Assembly (NCBI GenBank): GCA_025360395.1
Contig: JANYCH010000316.1
Coordinates: forward strand, 1 to 8,169
DNA: 8,169 bases
From: Cytophagales bacterium
GTDB lineage: Bacteria; Bacteroidota; Bacteroidia; Cytophagales; UBA9547
Direction: 5' to 3'
Positions within the stretch are counted from its first letter, which is position 1. Each line of letters starts with the position of its first letter. Below the pieces are notes generated by a model. The model made no database searches, was not told the DNA's origin, and saw only the letters and a list, made by a program, of their open reading frames with translations. Made by a program: the position numbers and the translations under genes. Shown one piece after another: positions 1 through 6,801 of the stretch.

Positions 1-1291
1 GAAACAGCAACATGTTCAGCAAACATCGAAGCCGACCACTTTTACCAGTAAATCCATCAAGTTTGAAATTGCACAAAGCAGAGACATTTTAATTGACCAT
101 ATAACAGAATATAAAAAACTACTTTCAGATGAAATTGAAAATGCCAAAGGAAGGGCGAAAGAGTACGAATCTGCATTTACTGTGCTTCCATCTAAAGAAA
201 CAGAGTTTACCAAGCTTAAACGCTTTTATGATTTATATGAAAAATTTTATTTGATGTTAATTGATAAAAAGGCAGAATATGGCATTTCTAAAGCTGGTAC
301 TGTACCTGAATTTCAAATTCTTGCAAATGCTGGCGTGTCTAAACTACCTCTTTACCCAAACTCTTTTCAAGTATATTTCATCGGGGCAATGAGCTCTTTG
401 GCTTTATGTTTTCTGTTAATCATTTTTCAATATTTTCTGCATAATACAATTAATAATGTAGGGGAACTGGAGCGGTTATGCCTGGCTCCAATGATTGGCT
501 TTATTCCAAACTTCAGTTCTCAAAAAATGGATTATTCAAAACTGGTAGTTTATGAATTCCCAAAATCTCCTGTAAGTGAAGCTCTTAGGTCTATAAGAAC
601 TAATATGGAATTTACAAGTAAAGGGAAAAATAACAGGGTCATAAGTATTACATCAACAATTAGCGGAGAGGGAAAAACATTTATAGCACTTAATCTTGGA
701 GGTATTATTGCTATGTCTGGTCAGAAAGTAATAATACTTGATCTGGATTTAAGAAAGCCAAAAATAAGTAAGGCCTTTGGTACTGATAATCAAAAGGGAA
801 TCAGTACTATATTGGTAGGAAGAAGTGAGTTGGAAGATTCTATAAATGAAACTCATATTCCTGGCTATAGTTTTATCAGTTCAGGGCCAGTGCCTCCTAA
901 TCCTTCTGAATTGATAATGTCAAAAGAATTCGATAACTTATTAGAACAGCTAAAACTTAAGTTTGATGTGATTATTATAGATACACCTCCTGTTGGTATA
1001 GTTACTGATGCGATCCTGGCAATGAAAAAAAGTGACCTTACAATTTATGTTGTCCGTGCAGAATTTTCAAAAAAAGGTTTTGAAAGAAGCATAAACAACC
1101 TTATAACTAAGAATAAGTTTCAGAATTTGGTTGTTATGTTAAATGGTTTTGATAATTTAAAATCCTATGCATACGGATATAAGTACGGCTATGGACAAGG
1201 ATATGGTTACGGCGAATATTATAACATAGAAGAAGGGAAAAAAAATAAAGGTTTTTTTGGAAAAATAAAAAGCTTAATTAATATAGTTTAA
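1..1291 (+). CDS. Wzc-like polysaccharide tyrosine autokinase (BY-kinase), 5'-truncated by the window edge
   Basis: Inner-membrane co-polymerase/tyrosine kinase that controls chain length and export of capsule or exopolysaccharide. The frame is open from position 2, so 429 C-terminal residues are visible; an apparent GTG start at 182 is internal. In order: a helical, charged periplasmic segment (about residues 20-100) typical of the region before the second membrane span; a PLYPN proline motif (116-120); a hydrophobic span (about 124-146); then the cytoplasmic kinase domain. Walker A is SGEGKT (Lys225, bases 674-676), Walker A' is DLDLRKP (Asp247, Asp249) and Walker B is IIIDTPP (Asp327). The C-terminus carries nine tyrosines within residues 389-407 (bases 1166-1222), interleaved with glycines, which is the autophosphorylation cluster. 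The Wzz-type N-terminus and first membrane helix lie outside the window. The stop overlaps the phosphatase start by one base (TAATG), fitting one operon. Family assignment is near certain; the polysaccharide served is unknown. Confidence 0.95.
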   Translation, partial: KQQHVQQTSKPTTFTSKSIKFEIAQSRDILIDHITEYKKLLSDEIENAKGRAKEYESAFTVLPSKETEFTKLKRFYDLYEKFYLMLIDKKAEYGISKAGTVPEFQILANAGVSKLPLYPNSFQVYFIGAMSSLALCFLLIIFQYFLHNTINNVGELERLCLAPMIGFIPNFSSQKMDYSKLVVYEFPKSPVSEALRSIRTNMEFTSKGKNNRVISITSTISGEGKTFIALNLGGIIAMSGQKVIILDLDLRKPKISKAFGTDNQKGISTILVGRSELEDSINETHIPGYSFISSGPVPPNPSELIMSKEFDNLLEQLKLKFDVIIIDTPPVGIVTDAILAMKKSDLTIYVVRAEFSKKGFERSINNLITKNKFQNLVVMLNGFDNLKSYAYGYKYGYGQGYGYGEYYNIEEGKKNKGFFGKIKSLINIV

Positions 1292-2022
1292 TGTTCTCTT
1301 TGTTCAAAAAGTCTAAACCGGCTGAAATTCTGGGTGATTTTATCCACACGGATATGCATTCGCATTTATTGCCTGGAATAGATGATGGTGCAGATGACAT
1401 TACTGAAAGTGTAAAAATGTTAACCCGTTTCATTGAGCTTGGGTATAAAAAAGCTATTCTCACACCTCATATTATGGGGGATTCTTACAAGAATACTCCT
1501 GAAGGAATAAGAGAAAAATTGAAACTGGTAAAAGAAAGTTCCAAACATTTAAATATAGAAATTGAAGCTGCCGCAGAATATTATGTAGATGATATTTTGT
1601 ATAACAAGATCCTTGAAGGAATGGAAATTCTCACTTTTGGAGCAAAAAAATATGTATTAATTGAGACATCTTATATCAATGAAGCCTCTTATTTAAACCA
1701 TGTTACCTTTGAATTAATTTCCAAAGGATTTACTCCGGTAATAGCGCACCCTGAGCGGTATACTTACATGTATGGTAATTTCAAAAAATATCAGGAGCTA
1801 TTTGACAGAGGATTGTTGTTTCAATTGAATATTAATAGCCTGGCCGGATATTATTCACCTATGGCCCAGAAAATTTCTGAAAAGCTTATTGACAATAAAA
1901 TGGTGCATTTTTTAGGTACTGATTGTCACAGTATGAAGCACACTGAAATAATCAATAAAGTAAAAAGTTTAAAGTATTACAATAAATTAAGGGATTTACC
2001 TCTATTAAATAATTCTTTGTAG
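1291..2022 (+). CDS. CpsB/YwqE-like protein-tyrosine phosphatase, PHP domain
   Basis: Metal-dependent phosphatase of the PHP superfamily, known in this family to dephosphorylate the tyrosine cluster of the cognate BY-kinase. The 243-residue length is normal. The metal-site motifs of the fold are all present: DMHSHLLPGIDDG (His23, His25, Asp31), TPH (His60), the glutamate in AAAEYY (Glu96), AHPERY (His153) and GTDCHS (Asp211, His213). No signal peptide or membrane span is seen, so it is cytoplasmic, where the kinase domain lies. The ATG shares its A with the last base of the kinase stop (TAATG), so translation is probably coupled and the two products are made together. A histidinol-phosphatase-like PHP enzyme is the main alternative, but the kinase neighbour and the DDGADD motif favour CpsB/YwqE. 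Confidence 0.95.
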   Translation: MFSLFKKSKPAEILGDFIHTDMHSHLLPGIDDGADDITESVKMLTRFIELGYKKAILTPHIMGDSYKNTPEGIREKLKLVKESSKHLNIEIEAAAEYYVDDILYNKILEGMEILTFGAKKYVLIETSYINEASYLNHVTFELISKGFTPVIAHPERYTYMYGNFKKYQELFDRGLLFQLNINSLAGYYSPMAQKISEKLIDNKMVHFLGTDCHSMKHTEIINKVKSLKYYNKLRDLPLLNNSL

Positions 2023-2999
2023 TGAAAATTTGTGTAACAGGGGCAACTGGCCTGCTTGGTTCTTTTGTTGTAAGGCAATTAATCAATTTGAATCATTCCC
2101 CTGTTTTATTGTTGCGAAAAGGTAGCAATAGGACTCTGATCACCAATGAATTACCACTTTGTAACGTTTTAGAAGGAGATATTCTGGATGAAATATTTTT
2201 GGAAAAAATTTTTAGTGATTGTGAGATAGTTATTCACTGTGCAGGGCTGGTTTCATTTAATCCATCAAGAAATAAAGAGATTTTTAATGTAAATGTTTTA
2301 GGGACGACCAATGTTGTAAATGCCTGCTTAAATTCTAAAATTAAAAAATTAATACACATAAGTTCAATAGCTGCACTTGGTAGAACTGAATTGGCCAATT
2401 CTTACAACGAAGAATCTAAATGGGAAGATTCTGGCTTCAACAGCTCTTATGCCAAATCGAAATACCTGGCTGAATTAGAAGTTTTCAGGGGAGGAGAAGA
2501 AGGATTGGATTTTTCTATTGTTAACCCATCAGTAATTGTTGGAGCTGGTGATATTGCAAGGTCAAGTACCAGATTGCTGGGGTTCGTAAAGAGATTTAAT
2601 TATTTCTACCCTAAAGGTTTTCTCAATGTAGTAGATGTTAAAGATGTAGCAAGGATTGTTGTAGAACTAATTTCGATTCCCCATAAGGATCGGTTGGTAT
2701 TAAATGCGGGCTCTATTTCATACAAGCAGTTTTATGATTACTCTTCAGAAATATATAAAATTAAATCTCCATCGATATCTTTACCAATCTCAATTATAAA
2801 AATAGGGGCCTTTGCAGATCGTGTAAGAAGATTATTTATTGGAGGGGTGCCATTTATAACTAAAGAAAACCTGAAGTTTTTAGGGTCTCATTTTTTATAT
2901 AGTTCGCTATACTATGATAAGTTATTTAAAACTAACCTAATTCCTCCTAAAATGAGTATTCAAAGCACCATTAAAGAACTGGAAATGATTGCTAAATAA
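2022..2999 (+). CDS. NAD(P)-dependent epimerase/dehydratase (extended SDR)
   Basis: Extended short-chain dehydrogenase of 325 residues. The N-terminal Rossmann motif is GATGLLG (residues 7-13). GDI at 52-54 probably marks the adenine-contacting aspartate, and IHISSIAALG (111-120) holds the active-site serine. The catalytic pair is Tyr143 and Lys147 in SYAKSK. The overall pattern, including NPSVIVGAGD near 168, resembles the sugar epimerase/dihydroflavonol-4-reductase branch. The substrate cannot be read from sequence. Position behind the kinase and phosphatase suggests a nucleotide sugar for the exported polysaccharide, but SDRs of this branch also reduce other carbonyls. The start is GTG, sharing its G with the preceding TAG stop (TAGTG); no better ATG lies before the Rossmann motif. 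The gene ends 3 bp from the convergent yggS stop, and no rho-independent terminator was found between them. Confidence 0.9.
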   Translation: MKICVTGATGLLGSFVVRQLINLNHSPVLLLRKGSNRTLITNELPLCNVLEGDILDEIFLEKIFSDCEIVIHCAGLVSFNPSRNKEIFNVNVLGTTNVVNACLNSKIKKLIHISSIAALGRTELANSYNEESKWEDSGFNSSYAKSKYLAELEVFRGGEEGLDFSIVNPSVIVGAGDIARSSTRLLGFVKRFNYFYPKGFLNVVDVKDVARIVVELISIPHKDRLVLNAGSISYKQFYDYSSEIYKIKSPSISLPISIIKIGAFADRVRRLFIGGVPFITKENLKFLGSHFLYSSLYYDKLFKTNLIPPKMSIQSTIKELEMIAK

Positions 3000-3002
3000 T
3001 AG

Positions 3003-3653
3003 TTAGGGCCTTTCACCAAATAAGGCCGAACCTATCCTTACCAGTGTACTCCCTTCTTCGACTGCAATTTCATAATCGCTGCTCATACCCATCGAGAGAA
3101 TTTTGAAATTATCATATTCAGTTTTAAACTCATCAAAAATAATCTTTAATCCTTTAAATTCATTTCTTATTTGACCACGGTCTTTAGTATTGCTTGCCAT
3201 TCCCATTAAGCCACATATTTTAACGTTGTCAAGTTTCTCAGAAGCAGTGCTGAGAAGTTCCTTTGCTTCAGTTATATCCATACCGAACTTGGTTTCTTCC
3301 TCGGCAATGTGGATCTGCAATAAACAGTCTATTACACGGTTATGCTTTGCAGCTTGTTTATTAATTTCCAGTAAAAGGGAAAAAGAATCCACAGAATGTA
3401 TTAATGAAACAAAGGGCGCTATATATTTGACCTTATTGCTTTGCAAATGGCCTATCATGTGCCAGTTTATATCTTTGGGAAGCATAAGAAATTTTTTGGC
3501 CATTTCCTGGGCCATATTTTCTCCGAAAGTTCTTAAACCTGTATTGTAGGCTTCCTGTAAAGTTTCAGTAGGGTGGGTTTTAGTTACTGCTATTAGTCCA
3601 CAGTTGTTTTTTATCAGGTATTCTTTTATTTCGTTTACTTTATTGATGTTCAT
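3003..3653 (-). CDS. yggS: YggS/PLPBP family pyridoxal-phosphate homeostasis protein
   Basis: Single-domain, alanine-racemase-fold PLP-binding protein. The family buffers cytosolic pyridoxal 5'-phosphate and affects amino-acid and keto-acid balance; no catalytic reaction is established for it. At 216 residues it is close to normal length. Visible signatures are IAVTKTHP with the PLP lysine at Lys25, FGEN (43-46), HMIGHLQSNK (65-74), QIHIAEEETKFG (113-124), GLMGMAS (148-154), and the C-terminal SMGMSSDYE plus VRIGSALFGER, which form the phosphate-binding end. The ATG at 3653 lies 21 nt after a TATCTTTA box at 3675-3682. In many bacteria yggS sits with division genes; here it stands alone, convergent with the epimerase and divergent from the GH3 gene. 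It looks intact. Confidence 0.96.
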   Translation of the reverse strand: MNINKVNEIKEYLIKNNCGLIAVTKTHPTETLQEAYNTGLRTFGENMAQEMAKKFLMLPKDINWHMIGHLQSNKVKYIAPFVSLIHSVDSFSLLLEINKQAAKHNRVIDCLLQIHIAEEETKFGMDITEAKELLSTASEKLDNVKICGLMGMASNTKDRGQIRNEFKGLKIIFDEFKTEYDNFKILSMGMSSDYEIAVEEGSTLVRIGSALFGERP

Positions 3654-3674
3654 TTTTTAGCTAGGTCAGATGTG

Positions 3675-3682
3675 TAAAGATA
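3675..3682 (-). promoter_or_regulatory. Candidate Bacteroidota -7 box for yggS (TATCTTTA)
   Basis: Read on the minus strand this is TATCTTTA, one mismatch from the phylum's TAnnTTTG -7 consensus. It ends 21 nt before the yggS ATG, giving a short leader of about 15 nt. No convincing TTTG -33 element was found. The assignment rests on position and consensus only. Confidence 0.4.
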
Positions 3683-3687
3683 CTTTT

Positions 3688-3703
3688 CCTAAATTTATTT
3701 AGG
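3688..3703. repeat. Perfect inverted repeat CCTAAAT-TT-ATTTAGG, possible operator
   Basis: Two 7-bp arms (3688-3694 and 3697-3703) are perfect reverse complements around a TT centre. It lies between the divergent yggS and GH3 genes, directly upstream of the proposed yggS -7 box, roughly in the spacer toward -33. That is a typical place for a dimeric repressor site. It has no GC-rich stem or following T tract, so it is not a terminator. An operator role is inferred; no regulator gene is in the window. Confidence 0.4.
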
Positions 3704-3766
3704 TAATTGGATTGCTGTTTGAAAGTACATATCATTGAATTTTTTAGTTAAGGTTTTATAAAGTTG

Positions 3767-3774
3767 TATTTTTG
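3767..3774 (+). promoter_or_regulatory. Candidate Bacteroidota -7 box for the GH3 gene (TATTTTTG)
   Basis: Exact match to TAnnTTTG, ending 17 nt before the ATG at 3792. Transcription would start near 3780-3782, which favours that ATG over the in-frame GTG at 3780. No clear -33 TTTG is seen at the expected distance. The same octamer precedes two other starts in the window at similar spacing. Confidence 0.45.
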
Positions 3775-3791
3775 TTCTTGTGAATAATCGT

Positions 3792-5351
3792 ATGGTCATT
3801 TTAGGGGCGTTGCTGAAAAGTGGTGTTAAGCTGGGGAAAGCTATAGAGCAAGAGAATAAATCCTCTTTTAAACTTCAGAAAAAACAATTAAAAAAACTTC
3901 TTATTGAGGCAATTGAAACCGAAATAGGCAGAAAATATGGTTTTGATGAAATAGTGGAAACTATGAGCCTTCTAAGCCTTTCAGGCAAAAAAGATTTTTA
4001 TAAACTCTACAAAGAAAAAGTCCCGATCTATTCTTACAATAAGATCTATAAGGAATTCTGGCACAAGTGTTTGGATGGTGAAAAGGATGTTACCTGGCCT
4101 GGAAAGGTTAAATATTTTGCCCTGAGCTCTGGTACTTCTGAAGCCTCCACAAAACATTTACCGCTCACCAAAACCATGATCAAGGCCATCAGAAAAACGA
4201 GCCTTCGTCAGATCCTGGCCTTAAGGGATTATCATTTACCATCAGAAATTTATACAAAAGGGATCTTAATGTTGGGAGGCAGTACTCACCTCAATTATAA
4301 TGGTACCTATTTTGAAGGAGATTTAAGCGGGATCGGTGCTTCAACCATTCCGTTTTGGTTTCAGCATTTTTATAAACCAGGCAAAAGGATTTCTAAATAC
4401 AGAGATTGGAAAGAAAAGCTTGAGGAGATTGTAAAAGCAGCGCCAACATGGGACATTGGTTTTATTGTTGGTGTTCCAGCCTGGATTCAGATACTGCTTG
4501 AAATGATTATTGAACGATATAAACTCAATAATATTCATGAGATCTGGCCAAATTTATCTGTTTATACTCATGGAGGAGTTTCTTTCGAACCTTATAAAAA
4601 AGGTTTTGAAAAGCTTCTGGGAAGACCAATTAAGTATATTGAAACTTACCTTGCTTCTGAAGGTTTTATTGCTTTCCAGGACGATCCGAATATTGAGGGG
4701 ATGAGAATGATCCTTAACAATGGCATTTTCTATGAATTTATTCCCTTCAATTCTCAAAATTTCAATTCGGATGGTGAGGTCCTCGATTCAGCAGAAACTC
4801 TTTTAATCGATGAAATAGAAGAGGGCAAAGACTATGCACTGCTCCTTTCTACTTGTTCAGGTGCATGGAGATATTTGATTGGGGATGTTGTCAGGTTTTT
4901 AGATAAGAAGAGAGCAGAAATTATCATTACCGGACGGACCAAGCATTATCTGAGTTTATGCGGCGAGCATCTTTCTGTAGACAATATGAACAAGGCTATT
5001 GAAATGGTGGCCAACGATTTTAACCTCAATATTAAGGAATTTACTGTTGCAGGAATACCGTACCAAACTATGTTTGCCCACAAATGGTGGATAGGCTGTG
5101 ATGAAAAGGTTGATGAAAACCTTTTAAAATTGAAACTGGATGCTTATTTAAAAGAACTCAACGACGATTACCGGGTTGAAAGGATTGCAGCCTTAAAAGA
5201 CATCATTGTAAAAGTGCTTCCAACACAGGCATTTTACGGGTGGATGGAAAAACAGGGAAAAGTGGGATCCCAAAACAAATTCCCAAGGGTGATGAAAAAC
5301 AACACGCTTCAGGATTGGGAATCTTATCTGAAAGAAAATTACGTCGTTTGA
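3792..5351 (+). CDS. GH3-family adenylating (acyl-acid amido synthetase-like) enzyme
   Basis: Member of the GH3 branch of the ANL adenylating superfamily. Plant members activate carboxylic acids such as indole-3-acetate or jasmonate with ATP and join them to amino acids. Bacterial homologues, including this type, have no established substrate that I know of. Residues below count from an in-frame GTG at 3780 (523 aa). The ATP-binding loop is FALSSGTSEAS (113-123), the second motif is YLASEG (290-295), and the third is YLIGDVVRF (365-373). GRTKHY (385-390) begins the mobile C-terminal domain. Length is normal for the family, so it seems complete. I prefer ATG 3792 (519 aa) because GTG 3780 would sit at the predicted transcription start. 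No signal peptide is evident, so it is probably cytoplasmic. It is divergent from yggS, and 87 bp precede the next small gene. Family is secure, reaction is not. Confidence 0.93.
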   Translation: MVILGALLKSGVKLGKAIEQENKSSFKLQKKQLKKLLIEAIETEIGRKYGFDEIVETMSLLSLSGKKDFYKLYKEKVPIYSYNKIYKEFWHKCLDGEKDVTWPGKVKYFALSSGTSEASTKHLPLTKTMIKAIRKTSLRQILALRDYHLPSEIYTKGILMLGGSTHLNYNGTYFEGDLSGIGASTIPFWFQHFYKPGKRISKYRDWKEKLEEIVKAAPTWDIGFIVGVPAWIQILLEMIIERYKLNNIHEIWPNLSVYTHGGVSFEPYKKGFEKLLGRPIKYIETYLASEGFIAFQDDPNIEGMRMILNNGIFYEFIPFNSQNFNSDGEVLDSAETLLIDEIEEGKDYALLLSTCSGAWRYLIGDVVRFLDKKRAEIIITGRTKHYLSLCGEHLSVDNMNKAIEMVANDFNLNIKEFTVAGIPYQTMFAHKWWIGCDEKVDENLLKLKLDAYLKELNDDYRVERIAALKDIIVKVLPTQAFYGWMEKQGKVGSQNKFPRVMKNNTLQDWESYLKENYVV

Positions 5352-5438
5352 GGTTGTATGTAACTTCAATTCTAAACCATCAATACACGTGGCACGCTCC
5401 TTTTCAATAATATATTAAAAAATATTAATATTGAAACT

Positions 5439-5696
5439 ATGGAAACTGTATTGAATAACTCGCAACATAAAGAAGGTAAAGTTGCCAAAGCAATTGAAGA
5501 ACAAACTTCCAAATTACCTTCAGATTTATTTCTTTGGGCAGCATTGGGCTCAATGGCCATATCGTTAGGATTGAAGCTGGCTAGAAAAGACCATGAAGCA
5601 CTATTTGTTGGCCAGTGGCCCGCGCCATTTCTACTTTTAGGTTTATACAATAAAATTGTAAAACTGGAAGGCCACGACAATGAGGAAAAATATTAA
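5439..5696 (+). CDS. Small two-helix membrane protein, function unknown
   Basis: An 85-residue protein with a charged N-terminal segment (about 1-27), a hydrophobic helix (about 30-48, LFLWAALGSMAISLGLKLA), a short basic/acidic turn (RKDHE) and a second hydrophobic stretch (about 54-74, containing FVGQWPAPFLLLGLYNK). It ends in a charged tail. From memory, similar short proteins with PSDLFLWAA and LFVGQW..PF..LGLYNK segments are common in Bacteroidota, but no function is known to me. The ATG at 5439 is the only good start. The 87-bp gap after the GH3 gene is AT-rich without a clear promoter; TAATATTG at 5426-5433 is a near match to the -7 consensus but too close to the ATG. It may be co-transcribed with GH3. 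A bidirectional terminator follows 20 bp after the stop. The antisense frame here is a shadow without recognisable features. Confidence 0.85.
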   Translation: METVLNNSQHKEGKVAKAIEEQTSKLPSDLFLWAALGSMAISLGLKLARKDHEALFVGQWPAPFLLLGLYNKIVKLEGHDNEEKY

Positions 5697-5716
5697 TCTC
5701 GAGTCGTCCAAAATTC

Positions 5717-5742
5717 AAAAAGCCCCGGATTGGGGCTTTTTT
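5717..5742. terminator. Bidirectional rho-independent terminator
   Basis: AAAAAGCCCC (5717-5726), loop GGATT (5727-5731) and GGGGCTTTTT (5732-5741), with one more T at 5742. The 10-bp perfect stem has an A tract on one side and a T tract on the other, so each strand gives a GC hairpin followed by a U run. It lies between convergent genes, 20 bp after the small membrane protein and 12 bp after the aminotransferase stop on the minus strand. It should end both transcripts. Confidence 0.93.
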
Positions 5743-5754
5743 GTTTACAGATAA

Positions 5755-6801
5755 CTATTTCGAAAACGGCAGACAAATACCATTTTCAAAGAAACCTTCA
5801 CTTTCCTTGTTACCAAAGTAAGGGTATCTGTTAAAAACTGGTTGGGTATGCAAAGGCTTCCAAACGTGATGATATTCCGGACTGGATATTTTAGGTTCTT
5901 TGAATTTAAGCACTGTTAACCACCTGTTGCTAAAAGCATTATCTATCTCTTTCTGAAATGTAGTTTCTGGGTTGTATTTGTGAAAATATTCTTGAAAAAC
6001 AGCTTTCCTTTTTTTTATCCGGGCTTGTAGAGTCGTTAATTGGATCCTGATAATTTCTGCTAAAACCGGGCTTAAACCATAATTATAACCCACCTCTTCA
6101 TGATGGTAATAATCCTGTTTTGATTTGGCCTGATGGGCAAAATACCGCATTTTATCAGCCAAAATAGAATCATGAGTTACTACACACCCCCCAGCACCGC
6201 CTGAAATTATTTTATTCCTGTTAAACGAAAAAACCCCAATAGAACCGAATGTACCTACCTGACGCTGGTTAAATGTAGAACCAAGAGCATTAGCAGCATC
6301 CTCAATAATGGGAATTTTGTAGTTACTGGCAATATTCAAAAGTAAATTCAGCTGAGCCGGGTTTCCATAAGAATGGACTATAATAATTGCTTTTGGTTTT
6401 TTTCCTGCCGATAGTCTGGCTTTAATGGCACTTTCTAAATGTTCAGGAGAGATGTTCCAGCTATCTTCATCAGAATCAACAAATACAGGAATGGCCTTCT
6501 GATACAATATCGGGAATGCCGATGCTGCAAAAGTAAAAGTGGGACAAATCACCTCATCGTCTTCAGCAATACCCAATGCTAAAAGGGCTAAATGCAGGCC
6601 ACTTGTTGCAGAACTAACTGGAATACAATAGTCTGACTGAACAAGCTTTTTAAAATCATCCTCAAAATTTTTTAATACTTCTTCGCCTCTGCCTTGTTCG
6701 CATTTCTTTAAAACAGACACCAGTTGCTCAGCCTCAATACCGCTAAAATCTGGCAGAGAAAGTGGCTTTAGACCTTTTGGTAATAACGAATCTTTAATCA
6801 A
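5755..6801 (-). CDS. DegT/DnrJ/EryC1/StrS sugar aminotransferase, PglE-like, short C-terminus
   Basis: PLP-dependent aminotransferase, 348 residues, of the sugar-aminating DegT family. By resemblance to PglE it would convert a UDP-4-keto-6-deoxy-HexNAc to the 4-amino sugar with glutamate as donor. Visible motifs: SSATSGLHLALLALG (63-77), TFTFAAS (88-94), IVHSYGNPA (141-149), EDAANALGS (167-175) and GVFSFNRNKIISGGAGG (189-205), whose Lys197 is the expected PLP lysine. Then come GYNYGLSP (238-245) and WKPLHTQPVF (314-323). The EDAA motif is followed by Asn171 where Gln or Glu is usual. The protein stops right after the family's LPS motif (here CLPFSK), lacking the roughly 20-40 residues that normally follow. 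The start is TTG at 6801: upstream codons run AAA, CAA from a TAA at 6810, and no ATG or GTG is available. It overlaps the acyltransferase stop by 8 bp, suggesting coupling. Confidence 0.92.
   Translation of the reverse strand: MIKDSLLPKGLKPLSLPDFSGIEAEQLVSVLKKCEQGRGEEVLKNFEDDFKKLVQSDYCIPVSSATSGLHLALLALGIAEDDEVICPTFTFAASAFPILYQKAIPVFVDSDEDSWNISPEHLESAIKARLSAGKKPKAIIIVHSYGNPAQLNLLLNIASNYKIPIIEDAANALGSTFNQRQVGTFGSIGVFSFNRNKIISGGAGGCVVTHDSILADKMRYFAHQAKSKQDYYHHEEVGYNYGLSPVLAEIIRIQLTTLQARIKKRKAVFQEYFHKYNPETTFQKEIDNAFSNRWLTVLKFKEPKISSPEYHHVWKPLHTQPVFNRYPYFGNKESEGFFENGICLPFSK

Noticed and set aside
182..184. GTG as the start of the tyrosine kinase
   Set aside because: The frame is open to the window edge and the upstream residues form the helical segment expected before the second membrane span, so the gene is simply truncated.
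3007..3027. GGCCTT/AAGGCC hairpin as a terminator for yggS or the epimerase
   Set aside because: The stem is only 6 bp with a 9-nt loop, has no T tract on either side, and lies within the conserved yggS C-terminal codons.
3190..3549. Plus-strand reading frame of 119 codons within yggS
   Set aside because: It is antisense to a fully conserved yggS gene and has no recognisable features.
3780..3782. GTG as the GH3 start
   Set aside because: It lies 5 nt after an exact -7 box, at or before the likely transcription start. ATG 3792 is better placed, though the four extra residues make little difference.
5426..5433. TATTG-type box TAATATTG as promoter of the small membrane protein
   Set aside because: It has a mismatch to the consensus and ends only 5 nt before the ATG, leaving essentially no leader.
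5372..5680. Minus-strand reading frame of 102 codons opposite the small membrane protein
   Set aside because: Its translation shows no domain or membrane pattern, while the plus-strand frame has two clear hydrophobic helices and family-like motifs.
6009..6016. Run of eight T (A8 on the coding strand) in the aminotransferase as a frameshift site
   Set aside because: The frame continues through conserved residues on both sides, so there is no sign of frameshifting, and the early stop lies about 250 bp further downstream.
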